25,504 bases of DNA from JARRNJ01 sp037385045. GTDB lineage: Bacteria; Pseudomonadota; Gammaproteobacteria; JASBUN01. Every line of letters begins with the position of its first letter. Position 1 is the stretch's first letter. Position numbers and translations under genes: made by a program. The notes under the pieces were generated by a model. The model was not told where the DNA came from, searched no databases, and saw only the letters and a program-made list of their open reading frames with translations. Of this stretch, positions 15,134 through 22,693 are shown in pieces. The DNA lies in contig JARRNJ010000029.1 in NCBI GenBank assembly GCA_037385045.1, forward strand, positions 1 to 25,504, read 5' to 3'.

Positions 15134-16222
15134 ATGCTGCTGTATCTCGCCCACTACCTCGAGCACTACTACACCGGATTCAACGTTTTCCAATACCTCA
15201 CCCTGCGCGCGGTGTTGGCGGTGCTCACGGCACTGGGCATTTCCTTCATCGTCGGCCCGTTCATGATCCGGCGCCTGAACCGTTACCACATCGGCCAGAC
15301 GGTGCGCGACGACGGGCCGCAGACCCATCTGGCGAAGGCCGGCACGCCGACCATGGGCGGCGCGCTGATACTGGTCGCCATCGCCGTGACCACGCTGCTG
15401 TGGTCGAGCCTGGCGAACCGCTTTGTGTGGATCGTGCTGATCACCACGCTGCTGTTCGGCCTCATCGGGCTGGTGGACGATTACCGCAAGCTGGTGCTGC
15501 GTGATCCGAAGGGGCTCAGTGCCCGGCAGAAGTACTTCTGGCAGTCCGCGGCCGCGCTCGGTGTGGCGGTGACCCTGTATCTGACTGCCGATACCACCAA
15601 TCCGGTGGAAACGCATCTCACAGTGCCGTTCTTCAAACACATTTCTCCGGCGCTGGGGTTGTGGTTCATCCCGCTGACCTATTTCGTCATCGTCGGTTCC
15701 AGCAACGCCGTCAACCTCACCGACGGGCTGGACGGGCTGGCCATCATGCCGGCGGTGCTGGTGGGCGGCGCCCTGGGCATTTTCGCCTACGCCTCGGGGC
15801 ACGCCCAGTTCGCCAGTTACCTGGCGATTCCGGCGATTCCAGGTGTCGGCGAAGTGGTGGTGTTCTGCGGCGCCCTGGTGGGCGCCGGCCTGGGGTTCCT
15901 GTGGTTCAACGCCTATCCGGCGCAAGTGTTCATGGGTGACGTCGGGGCCCTGGCCCTGGGCGCCGCCCTCGGCGTGCTGGCGGTGATGGTGCGCCAGGAG
16001 CTGGTGCTGATGATCATGGGCGGCGTGTTCGTGATGGAAACCGTGTCGGTGATTCTGCAGGTGGTGTCGTTCAAGCTCACGGGCCGGCGGATCTTTCGCA
16101 TGGCGCCGCTGCATCACCACTTCGAGCTGAAGGGCTGGCCGGAGCCGCGGGTGATCGTACGGTTTTGGATCGTCACCGTGATTCTGGTGATGGTTGGCCT
16201 GGCGACGCTGAAGATTCGCTGA
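15134..16222 (+). CDS. mraY: Phospho-MurNAc-pentapeptide translocase MraY
   Basis: MraY is the inner-membrane enzyme that transfers phospho-MurNAc-pentapeptide to undecaprenyl phosphate, forming lipid I. The 362-residue protein is rich in hydrophobic segments consistent with the ten helices of the family. Catalytic and Mg-binding residues are in place: D115 and D116 in GLVDDYRKL, D197 in NLTDGLDGLA and D269 in PAQVFMGDVGALALG. The conserved MAPLHHHFELKGWPEPRVIV loop lies near the C-terminus. It starts directly after the murF stop, with GGGGAG upstream. Length matches E. coli MraY (360). Confidence 0.97.
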   Translation: MLLYLAHYLEHYYTGFNVFQYLTLRAVLAVLTALGISFIVGPFMIRRLNRYHIGQTVRDDGPQTHLAKAGTPTMGGALILVAIAVTTLLWSSLANRFVWIVLITTLLFGLIGLVDDYRKLVLRDPKGLSARQKYFWQSAAALGVAVTLYLTADTTNPVETHLTVPFFKHISPALGLWFIPLTYFVIVGSSNAVNLTDGLDGLAIMPAVLVGGALGIFAYASGHAQFASYLAIPAIPGVGEVVVFCGALVGAGLGFLWFNAYPAQVFMGDVGALALGAALGVLAVMVRQELVLMIMGGVFVMETVSVILQVVSFKLTGRRIFRMAPLHHHFELKGWPEPRVIVRFWIVTVILVMVGLATLKIR

Positions 16223-16235
16223 GGCGTTGGTGAAT

Positions 16236-17597
16236 ATGGGAGCAGCAGTGCAAATGCGGACCGGGTCCGAGGACATGAAAAAGGCGCTGGTGGTCGGCCT
16301 GGGCAAGACCGGGTTGGCCTGTGTGCGCTACCTGGCCGCCCGGGGCGTGGAGGTCGCCGCCACCGACAGCCGCGAGCGGCCGCCGGGACTCGACGCCCTT
16401 ACCGCGGAATTGCCCGACGTGGCGGTGTTCCTGGGCGGCTTCGACGAGCGGGTGTTCGCTCTGGCCGAGGATCTGGTGATCAGTCCGGGGGTTTCCCTCA
16501 AGGAACCCGTCATCGCCCGCGCCATGGCTCGCGGGGCGCGCGTGGTCGGGGATATCGAGTTGTTCGCGCGCGCCGCTGTGGCGCCGGTCATCGCCATCAC
16601 CGGCTCCAACGGCAAGAGCACCGTCACCAGCCTGGTCGGGGCCATGGCCCGCGAGGACGGCCGCGACGTGCGCGTGGGAGGCAACCTCGGCACCCCGGCG
16701 CTGGAGCTGCTGGGCGACCACGAGCCCGATTGTTACGTGCTGGAGCTGTCGAGCTTCCAGCTGGAAACCGTTTACAGCCTCAACGCCCGGGCGGCGACGG
16801 TGCTCAACGTTTCGCCCGACCATATGGATCGCTATGGCACGGTGGGCGACTATGCCGGCGCCAAACAGCGCATCTTCCGCGGAGACGGCGTGATGGTGTT
16901 GAACCGCGACGACCCGGTGGTGATGGCGATGGCCCAACCCGGACGCCGCTGCGTCCGCTTCGGCCTGGCGCAACCGGCCGACGGTGATTTCGGCCTGCGC
17001 GAGCACGGCGGCGCGCTGTGGCTGGTCAAGGGCGAGCGCCGCTTGCTGCGCGCCGACGAACTTCGGTTGCAAGGCCGGCACAACCTGGCCAATGTTCTCG
17101 CCGCCCTGGCGCTGGGCGACGCGGCCGGGTTTGGCTGGGAGGCCATGCTGCGGGCGGCGCGCCGCTTTCCCGGCCTGGCGCACCGGACCCAGTGGGTTGC
17201 CGAGCGCGACGGGGTGGCTTGGTACAACGATTCCAAAGGCACCAATGTCGGCGCGACCCTGGCCGCGGTCCAGGGTATGCCGGGGCCGGTGGTGCTGATT
17301 GCCGGCGGTTTGGCCAAGGGTGCCGATTTTTCATCGTTGCGCCCGGTGCTGGCGGCAAAGGCCCGCGCTGTGGTGCTGATCGGGCGTGACGCGCCGCAGC
17401 TGGCCCAGGCGCTGGCCGGCGCCGTAAAGACCGTGGCGGCCACGGACATGGACGATGCCGTGGCCCGCGCCCGGGAGCTGGCCCGCCCCGGCGACAGCGT
17501 GCTGCTGTCGCCGGCCTGCGCCAGCTTCGACATGTTCAGCGGCTACGAGGAACGGGGTGAGCGGTTCATGGACGCAGTGAGGAGACGGCTGGCATGA
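16236..17597 (+). CDS. murD: UDP-MurNAc-L-Ala:D-Glu ligase MurD
   Basis: MurD adds D-glutamate to UDP-MurNAc-L-alanine, the second step in the peptide stem. The N-terminal Rossmann part reads ALVVGLGKTGLACVRYLA. The ATP site is AITGSNGKSTVTSLVG, followed by VLELSSFQLETV and NVSPDHMDRYG. The C-terminal domain contains WYNDSKGTNVGATLAAVQG and VLLSPACASFDMF, all family hallmarks. The start is uncertain: TTG 16227, GTG 16230 (GAGG 5 bp upstream), ATG 16236, ATG 16254 and ATG 16275 all share the frame. I use ATG 16236 (453 residues); homology begins only at about the 16275 Met, so up to 13 N-terminal residues are lineage-specific or untranslated. The stop overlaps ftsW by 4 bp. Confidence 0.95.
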   Translation: MGAAVQMRTGSEDMKKALVVGLGKTGLACVRYLAARGVEVAATDSRERPPGLDALTAELPDVAVFLGGFDERVFALAEDLVISPGVSLKEPVIARAMARGARVVGDIELFARAAVAPVIAITGSNGKSTVTSLVGAMAREDGRDVRVGGNLGTPALELLGDHEPDCYVLELSSFQLETVYSLNARAATVLNVSPDHMDRYGTVGDYAGAKQRIFRGDGVMVLNRDDPVVMAMAQPGRRCVRFGLAQPADGDFGLREHGGALWLVKGERRLLRADELRLQGRHNLANVLAALALGDAAGFGWEAMLRAARRFPGLAHRTQWVAERDGVAWYNDSKGTNVGATLAAVQGMPGPVVLIAGGLAKGADFSSLRPVLAAKARAVVLIGRDAPQLAQALAGAVKTVAATDMDDAVARARELARPGDSVLLSPACASFDMFSGYEERGERFMDAVRRRLA

Positions 17598-18790
17598 CCA
17601 CGACCCAGGCGATTCCTCTCGGTGAAGCCCGCCGCCGGCGCGCCACGGCGGCGTCCGTGCGCTGGGATGTGCCCCTGGCGCTGTCGGTGCTGGCGCTGAT
17701 GTGCATCGGTCTGGTGATGGTGGCTTCGGCATCGGTGACCATTGCCGACCGCCAGACCGGCAATCCGTTCTATTACCTGGAGCGCCAGATCGTGTTCATC
17801 GCCATCGGCATCGTGATCAGCCTGCCGGTGCTGCGGCTGCGCCTGGAATACTGGCGCAAGGCCGGACCGGTGTTGCTGTTGCTGGCATTCGCCATGCTCG
17901 CTCTGGTGCTGGTGCCTGGCGTCGGCAGGCAGGTCAACGGCAGCACCCGCTGGCTGCCGATGGGCGTCTTTTATCTGCAGGTCTCCGAGCTGGCCAAGCT
18001 GTTCCTGTTGATCTATCTGGCGGGCTACCTGGTGCGCCGCGGTGAGGAAGTGCGCACTTCGCTGCAGGGATTTCTGAAACCCATGCTGCTGCTGGCGCTG
18101 GCGTGCGTGCTGCTGCTGCTGGAGCCGGATTTCGGCGCCACCGTGGTGCTGCTGGGCACGGCCCTGGCCATGATGTACCTGGCCGGGGTGCGCCTGTGGC
18201 AGTTCGCCCTGCTGCTGCTGCTGACGGCGGCGGCCCTGGCGACCCTGGCCTACGTGTCGCCCTACCGCTGGGCGCGGGTGGTGTCGTTCCTCAACCCCTG
18301 GGACGATCCCTTCAACAGCGGCTTTCAGCTGGTGCAGTCGCTGATTGCGTTCGGGCGCGGCGAATGGTTCGGCGTCGGGCTCGGCGGCAGCATCCAGAAG
18401 CTGTTTTACCTGCCCGAAGCCCACACCGATTTTCTGTTCGCGGTATTGGCTGAGGAACTGGGCCTGGTCGGCGCCGGCACCGTGATCGTGCTGTTCGGCG
18501 TGGCGGTCTGGCGCGCCTGCCTGATCGGCGCGCGGGCCGAGCGCAACCAGCGCTTTTTCGCCGCCTACCTGGCCTACGGGCTGGGATTGTGGTTGGGCTT
18601 GCAGGCCTTCACCAACATCGGCGTCAACATGGGCGTGCTGCCCACCAAGGGGTTGACCCTGCCGCTGATGAGCTACGGCGGCAGCAGCATGGTGGTCACC
18701 TGCGTGGTGGTTGCGCTGCTGTTGCGGATCGGCCGGGAAAACCGGCTGGTGGAGGAGGGCGTGGCCGTGGACGGGGGGCGCGAATTGTGA
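17594..18790 (+). CDS. ftsW: Septal peptidoglycan polymerase FtsW
   Basis: FtsW is a SEDS-family glycosyltransferase that polymerises lipid II at the septum, working with FtsI. The 398-residue protein has a cytoplasmic N-terminus rich in Arg and then about ten membrane segments. LPEAHTDFLFAVLAEELG contains the essential SEDS Asp (D279 here). NIGVNMGVLPTKGLTLPLMSYGGSSM, split over the last loop and helix, is the family signature. VNGSTRWLPMGVFYLQVSELAKL is also conserved. The start is ATGA overlapping murD; the TGA stop overlaps the murG GTG. Its place in the cluster, between murD and murG, separates it from the paralogue RodA. Confidence 0.96.
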   Translation: MTTTQAIPLGEARRRRATAASVRWDVPLALSVLALMCIGLVMVASASVTIADRQTGNPFYYLERQIVFIAIGIVISLPVLRLRLEYWRKAGPVLLLLAFAMLALVLVPGVGRQVNGSTRWLPMGVFYLQVSELAKLFLLIYLAGYLVRRGEEVRTSLQGFLKPMLLLALACVLLLLEPDFGATVVLLGTALAMMYLAGVRLWQFALLLLLTAAALATLAYVSPYRWARVVSFLNPWDDPFNSGFQLVQSLIAFGRGEWFGVGLGGSIQKLFYLPEAHTDFLFAVLAEELGLVGAGTVIVLFGVAVWRACLIGARAERNQRFFAAYLAYGLGLWLGLQAFTNIGVNMGVLPTKGLTLPLMSYGGSSMVVTCVVVALLLRIGRENRLVEEGVAVDGGREL

Positions 18791-19896
18791 CTGTGCCAGT
18801 CGGTCAAAACCCGGTGTTGATCATGGCCGGTGGCACGGGCGGGCACGTGTTTCCGGCGCTGGCGGTGGCGCGCGAATTGTTGGGACGCGGCGTGCCGGTG
18901 GTGTGGCTGGGCACCCGGCGCGGGTTGGAAGCGACCGTGGTGCCCGCCGCCGGCATCCCGATCGAATGGATCTCCGTAACCGGGTTGCGGGGCAAGACCC
19001 TGGGCCGCATCGTGCGGGCGCCGGCGATGCTGGCGGTGGCCGCATGGCAGGCGATGCGGGTGTTGCGGCGCCTGCGCCCGCGCGCCGTCCTGGGCATGGG
19101 CGGCTTCGTCACCGGTCCCGGCGGCGTGATGGCGTGGCTGTTGCGCCGGCCGCTGTGCATCCACGAGCAGAATGCCATCCCCGGGTTCACCAACCGGGTG
19201 TTGTCGCGCCTGGCGCGGCGGGTGATGACCGCCTTTCCAGAGAGTTTTCCGGCTTCCCGAAACGCGCTGGTTACGGGCAATCCGGTACGCGAAGAGATCG
19301 TCCGGCTGCCCTCGCCGCGAGAGCGGTTCGAAGGCAGGTCGGGGCCCACGCGGCTGCTGGTCCTGGGCGGCAGCCTCGGCGCCCGGGCGCTCAACGAAAC
19401 GGTGCCGGCGGGGTTGGCCTTGCTGGCGCCCCAGGAGCGTCCGCTGGTGCGCCACCAGGTCGGGCGGCGCAACCTGGAGTCGGCCCAGGCGGCCTACCGG
19501 GCGGCGGGGGTGGAGGCGGAGCTGTTGCCGTTCGTGGACGACATGGCCGCCGTGTACGGCTGGGCCGATCTGGTGCTGTGCCGGGCCGGGGCGCTGACGG
19601 TTTCGGAGCTGGCGGCGGCCGGTGTCGGGGCGGTGCTGGTCCCATACCCCCATGCCGTCGACGATCATCAGACCCACAATGCCGGTTTCCTGGTGGACGG
19701 CGGCGCCGGAATTCTCATTTCCCAATCCCAGCTCAGTGCCGAGCGCCTCGCGGCGCTGCTGCGCGACTTTGACGGCGACCGTCAGCGGTTGCTGGAGATG
19801 GCCGATGCGGCGCGGGCGCTGGCGCGTCCGCAAGCCGCACGCGTGGTGGCGGATACCTGCCTGGGGATGCTGGCCGAGGGAGAGGGGGCGATCTAG
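18787..19896 (+). CDS. murG: Lipid II synthase MurG (UDP-GlcNAc transferase)
   Basis: MurG is a peripheral GT-B enzyme on the cytoplasmic face of the inner membrane that adds GlcNAc to lipid I to make lipid II. The first G-loop is MAGGTGGHVFPALAVA (His20). Others are GMGGFVTGPGGVMAWL, IHEQNAIPGFTNRVLSRLA and LVLGGSLGARALNETV. The UDP-GlcNAc site is CRAGALTVSELAAAGVGAVL, followed by PYPHAVDDHQTHNA. I chose GTG 18787, which overlaps the ftsW stop as GTGA and has a run of six G about 8 bp upstream, giving 369 residues (E. coli 355). GTG 18793 is possible. murC begins 2 bp after the stop. Confidence 0.96.
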   Translation: MTVPVGQNPVLIMAGGTGGHVFPALAVARELLGRGVPVVWLGTRRGLEATVVPAAGIPIEWISVTGLRGKTLGRIVRAPAMLAVAAWQAMRVLRRLRPRAVLGMGGFVTGPGGVMAWLLRRPLCIHEQNAIPGFTNRVLSRLARRVMTAFPESFPASRNALVTGNPVREEIVRLPSPRERFEGRSGPTRLLVLGGSLGARALNETVPAGLALLAPQERPLVRHQVGRRNLESAQAAYRAAGVEAELLPFVDDMAAVYGWADLVLCRAGALTVSELAAAGVGAVLVPYPHAVDDHQTHNAGFLVDGGAGILISQSQLSAERLAALLRDFDGDRQRLLEMADAARALARPQAARVVADTCLGMLAEGEGAI

Positions 19897-19898
19897 CG

Positions 19899-21362
19899 AT
19901 GGCGGACACAGGCAATATCCGCGCAGGCGGGCGCATGGACAATCCCATGGGCCGGATTCGCCGCATCCACTTCGTCGGCATCGGCGGCGCCGGTATGGGC
20001 GGCATCGCCGAAGTGCTGCTGAATCTGGGCTACGAGGTGTCGGGATCCGATGTGCAGGAAAATCCCGTGACCCGCCACCTGGCCGGGCTCGGCGCCAAAG
20101 TGCACATCGGCCATGCCGCGGCCCATGTCCACGGTTGCGACGTGGTGGTGGTTTCCACCGCGGTGCCCAAATCCAATCCCGAGGTGGAAGCGGCGCGTGA
20201 AGGGCGGATTCCAGTGGTGCCGCGGGCGGAGATGCTGGCCGAGTTGATGCGCTTTCGCTACGGCATCGCGGTGGCGGGCACCCACGGCAAGACCACCACC
20301 ACCAGCCTCATCGCCAGCCTCCTGGCCGAAGGCGGCCTGGACCCGACGTTTGTCATCGGCGGGCGGCTGATCAGCGCCGGGACCAATGCGCGCCTGGGCG
20401 ACAGCCGCTACCTGGTGGCCGAAGCCGACGAGAGCGATGCCTCGTTTCTGTACCTGCAGCCGATGATCGCGGTGGTGACCAATATCGACGCCGACCATTT
20501 GGCCACCTACGGCGGCGACTTCGACCGTCTGCGTCAGACCTTTGTCGAATTCCTGCATCACCTGCCCTTTTACGGCCAGGCGGTGCTGTGCCTGGACGAT
20601 GCCAATGTGCGGGCGCTGCTGCCGCAGATCTCGCGGCCGGTGATCACCTACGGTATCGCCGAGGACGCGGATATCGTTGCCGTTGATATTGTGCAGGCCG
20701 GGGCCCAGACCCGTTTCGGCGTGCGCCTGCCGGACCGGGAGCAGCCGTTGGAGGTGACGCTCAATCTGCCCGGCCGGCACAACGTGCTCAACGCCCTGGC
20801 GGCCATCGCCGTGGCCTGGGAGCTGCGCGTGGCACAGACCGATATCCTGCGCGGCCTGCGCAACTTCCAGGGCATCGGGCGGCGGTTCCAGATGCTGGGC
20901 GAGGTGCAGACGCCGGCCGGCAAGGTGCTGCTGGTCGACGACTACGGCCATCACCCCCACGAGATCGAGGCCACCATCGAGGCGATTCGCGCCGGTTGGC
21001 CCGGCCGGCGGCTGGTAGTTGCCTTTCAGCCGCACCGCTACACCCGCACCCGGGATCTGTTCGAGGATTTCGTGCGGGTGCTGTCGGAGCCGGACGTACT
21101 GGTGCTGACCGAAATCTACGCCGCCGGTGAAGAGCCGGTGGCCGGTGCCGACGGACGGACCCTGTCCCGTGCCATCCGCTCGCGGGGACAGGTCGAGCCG
21201 GTGTTCATCAACAAGCCGCAAGAGCTTGCCGAAGTGCTGCCGGCGCTGCTGCAGGATGGCGACATTCTGCTGACTCTGGGCGCCGGCAACATCGGCGCCG
21301 TGGCGGGCGAGCTGCCGCACATGCTGTCGAGCGGCGCCGCCGAAGGGGAGGGTACCAGATGA
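19899..21362 (+). CDS. murC: UDP-MurNAc:L-alanine ligase MurC
   Basis: MurC adds L-alanine to UDP-MurNAc, the first peptide-stem step. The 487-residue protein has HFVGIGGAGMGGIAEVLLNLG (UDP-binding domain) and GSDVQENPVT. The ATP site is AVAGTHGKTTTTSLIASLLA (Lys131), followed by EADESDASFL. The C-terminal domain has DDYGHHPHEIEATIEAIR and FQPHRYTRTRDLFEDFVRVL. ATG 19899 is used (487 residues; E. coli 491); the ATGs at 19935 and 19947 are alternatives and homology begins at about the latter. G-rich sequence ending about 10 bp upstream can serve as Shine-Dalgarno. Its TGA stop at 21360-21362 overlaps an ATG at 21359 that opens a small ORF rather than murB. Confidence 0.97.
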   Translation: MADTGNIRAGGRMDNPMGRIRRIHFVGIGGAGMGGIAEVLLNLGYEVSGSDVQENPVTRHLAGLGAKVHIGHAAAHVHGCDVVVVSTAVPKSNPEVEAAREGRIPVVPRAEMLAELMRFRYGIAVAGTHGKTTTTSLIASLLAEGGLDPTFVIGGRLISAGTNARLGDSRYLVAEADESDASFLYLQPMIAVVTNIDADHLATYGGDFDRLRQTFVEFLHHLPFYGQAVLCLDDANVRALLPQISRPVITYGIAEDADIVAVDIVQAGAQTRFGVRLPDREQPLEVTLNLPGRHNVLNALAAIAVAWELRVAQTDILRGLRNFQGIGRRFQMLGEVQTPAGKVLLVDDYGHHPHEIEATIEAIRAGWPGRRLVVAFQPHRYTRTRDLFEDFVRVLSEPDVLVLTEIYAAGEEPVAGADGRTLSRAIRSRGQVEPVFINKPQELAEVLPALLQDGDILLTLGAGNIGAVAGELPHMLSSGAAEGEGTR

Positions 21363-21514
21363 AACGCGCAGCAACCCGGCAACTGCATTTCGGCTGCGGC
21401 GAAGCCTTGTGCAGCAGCCTTTTGGGAACCCTGGAGCTGTTCCGCGAGGCCCGGCGCCCGACGCGTGCGGGCAAGCGGCCCGGAATACGCAAGGCGGGCA
21501 GAGCGCACCAATGA
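21359..21514 (+). CDS. Small ORF (51 codons) coupled between murC and murB, unknown
   Basis: I do not recognise this product. The ATG overlaps the murC stop as ATGA and has a strong GGGGAGGG Shine-Dalgarno 6-7 bp upstream, better than most in the cluster. The frame stays open for 51 codons and ends with TGA at 21512-21514, overlapping the murB ATG at 21511 (ATGA again). The predicted peptide begins MKRAATRQLHFGCGEALCSS and is strongly basic in its C-terminal half (many Arg and Lys, ending RAHQ). It has two Cys six positions apart, one short hydrophobic stretch, and no signal peptide or membrane helix. It could be a real small protein or a leader whose translation carries ribosomes from murC to murB. 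It lies in a different frame from murB, so it is not an N-terminal extension of it. Confidence 0.45.
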   Translation: MKRAATRQLHFGCGEALCSSLLGTLELFREARRPTRAGKRPGIRKAGRAHQ

Positions 21515-22410
21515 TGGCAACCGGCTCACAACCACGGCTGCGCGGCGAGCTGCGCCGCGACGAGCCCATGGCCCGCCATACCAGTTGGCGCGCCGGCGGC
21601 GCGGCGGCGCGTTTCTATCGTCCGGCCGACCTGGACGACCTGGCGGCCTTCCTCAGCGGGCTGCCGGTCGACGAGCCGCTGTTGTGGCTCGGTCTTGGCA
21701 GCAATCTGCTGGTGCGCGACGGCGGCGTCCGCGGCACCGTGATCTACACCCAGGGCGGCCTCGACCATCTGGAACAGACCGACGCCCGTACGGTGCGGGC
21801 CGAGGCCGGAGTCGCCTGCGCCAAGGTGGCGCGCTTCTGCGCCCGCCTCGGTCTCGTCGGCGCGGAATTTCTGGCCGGTATTCCCGGCACCATGGGCGGC
21901 GCCCTGGCCATGAACGCCGGCGCTTTCGGCGGCGAGACCTGGGCGCGGGTGGTGGAGGTGGAGACCGTCGACCGCCACGGCGTGCGCCGCACCCGCAGCC
22001 GCGACGACTACCAAGTCGGCTACCGCAGCGTGCAGGGTCCCGCGGGCGAATGGTTCCTGGCCGCCCACTTGCGGCTCGAAGCCGGGGACAGCGCCGCCAT
22101 CCAGGCGCGCATCAAGACACTGCTGGATCAGCGTGGCCGCAGCCAGCCCATCGGGCTGCCCAGCTGCGGGTCCGTGTTCCGCAATCCCGAGGGCGACCAC
22201 GCGGCGCGGTTGATCGACGCGGCCGGGCTCAAGGGTGCCTGCATCGGCGCGGCCTGTGTATCGGACAAGCATGCCAATTTCATCGTCAACACCGGCGACG
22301 CCAAAGCGGCGGATATCGAGGCGCTGATCGAGCATGTGCGGCGCACGGTGCAGGAAAAGTTCGGTGTGGAGCTGCAGCCGGAAGTGCGCATCGTCGGGGA
22401 GAAGACATGA
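21511..22410 (+). CDS. murB: UDP-N-acetylenolpyruvylglucosamine reductase MurB (short, type II)
   Basis: MurB is an FAD enzyme that reduces UDP-GlcNAc-enolpyruvate with NADPH to UDP-MurNAc, the substrate of MurC. The 299-residue protein has the FAD domain (WLGLGSNLLVRDGGVRGTVI, GIPGTMGGALAMNAGAFGGE) and the YQVGYRSV loop. The catalytic Ser is in LPSCGSVFRNPEG (S221), and the late Glu is E291 in LQPEVRIVG. Its length and SCGSVFRNP motif mark the shorter type II MurB rather than the longer E. coli type. ATG 21511 overlaps the stop of the preceding small ORF; ATG 21514 is adjacent, and the frame is open back to GTG 21409 without family homology. The stop overlaps another ATG at 22407 (ATGA). Confidence 0.95.
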   Translation: MMATGSQPRLRGELRRDEPMARHTSWRAGGAAARFYRPADLDDLAAFLSGLPVDEPLLWLGLGSNLLVRDGGVRGTVIYTQGGLDHLEQTDARTVRAEAGVACAKVARFCARLGLVGAEFLAGIPGTMGGALAMNAGAFGGETWARVVEVETVDRHGVRRTRSRDDYQVGYRSVQGPAGEWFLAAHLRLEAGDSAAIQARIKTLLDQRGRSQPIGLPSCGSVFRNPEGDHAARLIDAAGLKGACIGAACVSDKHANFIVNTGDAKAADIEALIEHVRRTVQEKFGVELQPEVRIVGEKT

Positions 22411-22412
22411 TC

Positions 22413-22667
22413 GGCGCAGAGACGCAGAAGACGCAGAGGACGCGAAGCGTTGTGATGGATCGGTGGTGTCGCAGCCGCAGCCGGCGGCGCTGCGCTGGCG
22501 GTTGGGCGCCAGGCGCACTGCTGCCGCAATCCGCCAACGCAGCAGCCGGAAGGAATCAAACAAGGCCGCTCCACCGACGTCCGACCGCCGCCGGCGAACA
22601 ATGCGGCCGCACCACCATTCCATCATTTCTCTGCGTTCTTGGCGCCCTCTGCGCCTCTGCGCTGAAG
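22413..22667. repeat. Nested inverted-repeat (MITE-like) element between murB and ddl
   Basis: The left arm (22413-22480) begins GGCGCAGAGACGCAGAAG. The right arm (22600-22667), read on the other strand, begins CAGCGCAGAGGCGCAGAG. The arms align through GCAGAG, CGCAGA, ACGC, TGATGG and GGTGGTG blocks. Inside, GCCGGCGGCG (22480-22489) pairs with CGCCGCCGGC (22586-22595), and CTGCGCTGGCGG (22490-22501) pairs with CCGCCAACGCAG (22531-22542, 11 of 12). The whole 255 bp can therefore fold as one long imperfect hairpin. From memory, CGCAGAGACGCAGAG-type arms belong to dispersed non-coding repeats seen in many proteobacterial genomes. I see no transposase and no clear target duplication. An open frame (22407-22697, 96 codons) runs through it, overlapping the murB stop and the ddl start by 4 bp each. 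Confidence 0.65.
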
Positions 22668-22693
22668 ATTTTTATGCCAATGGAGGCACCACA

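Noticed and set aside
13673..16306. 877-codon minus-strand ORF across murE, murF and mraY
   Set aside because: It is a long antisense frame produced by high GC in the third codon position of the true genes. Its composition is rich in His, Gln, Arg and Gly with no domain.
21359..22410. A frameshift joining the small ORF to murB as one longer protein
   Set aside because: Family homology begins at about the murB ATG, the small ORF has its own start and stop with clean 4-bp overlaps, and no MurB-like sequence is visible in it.
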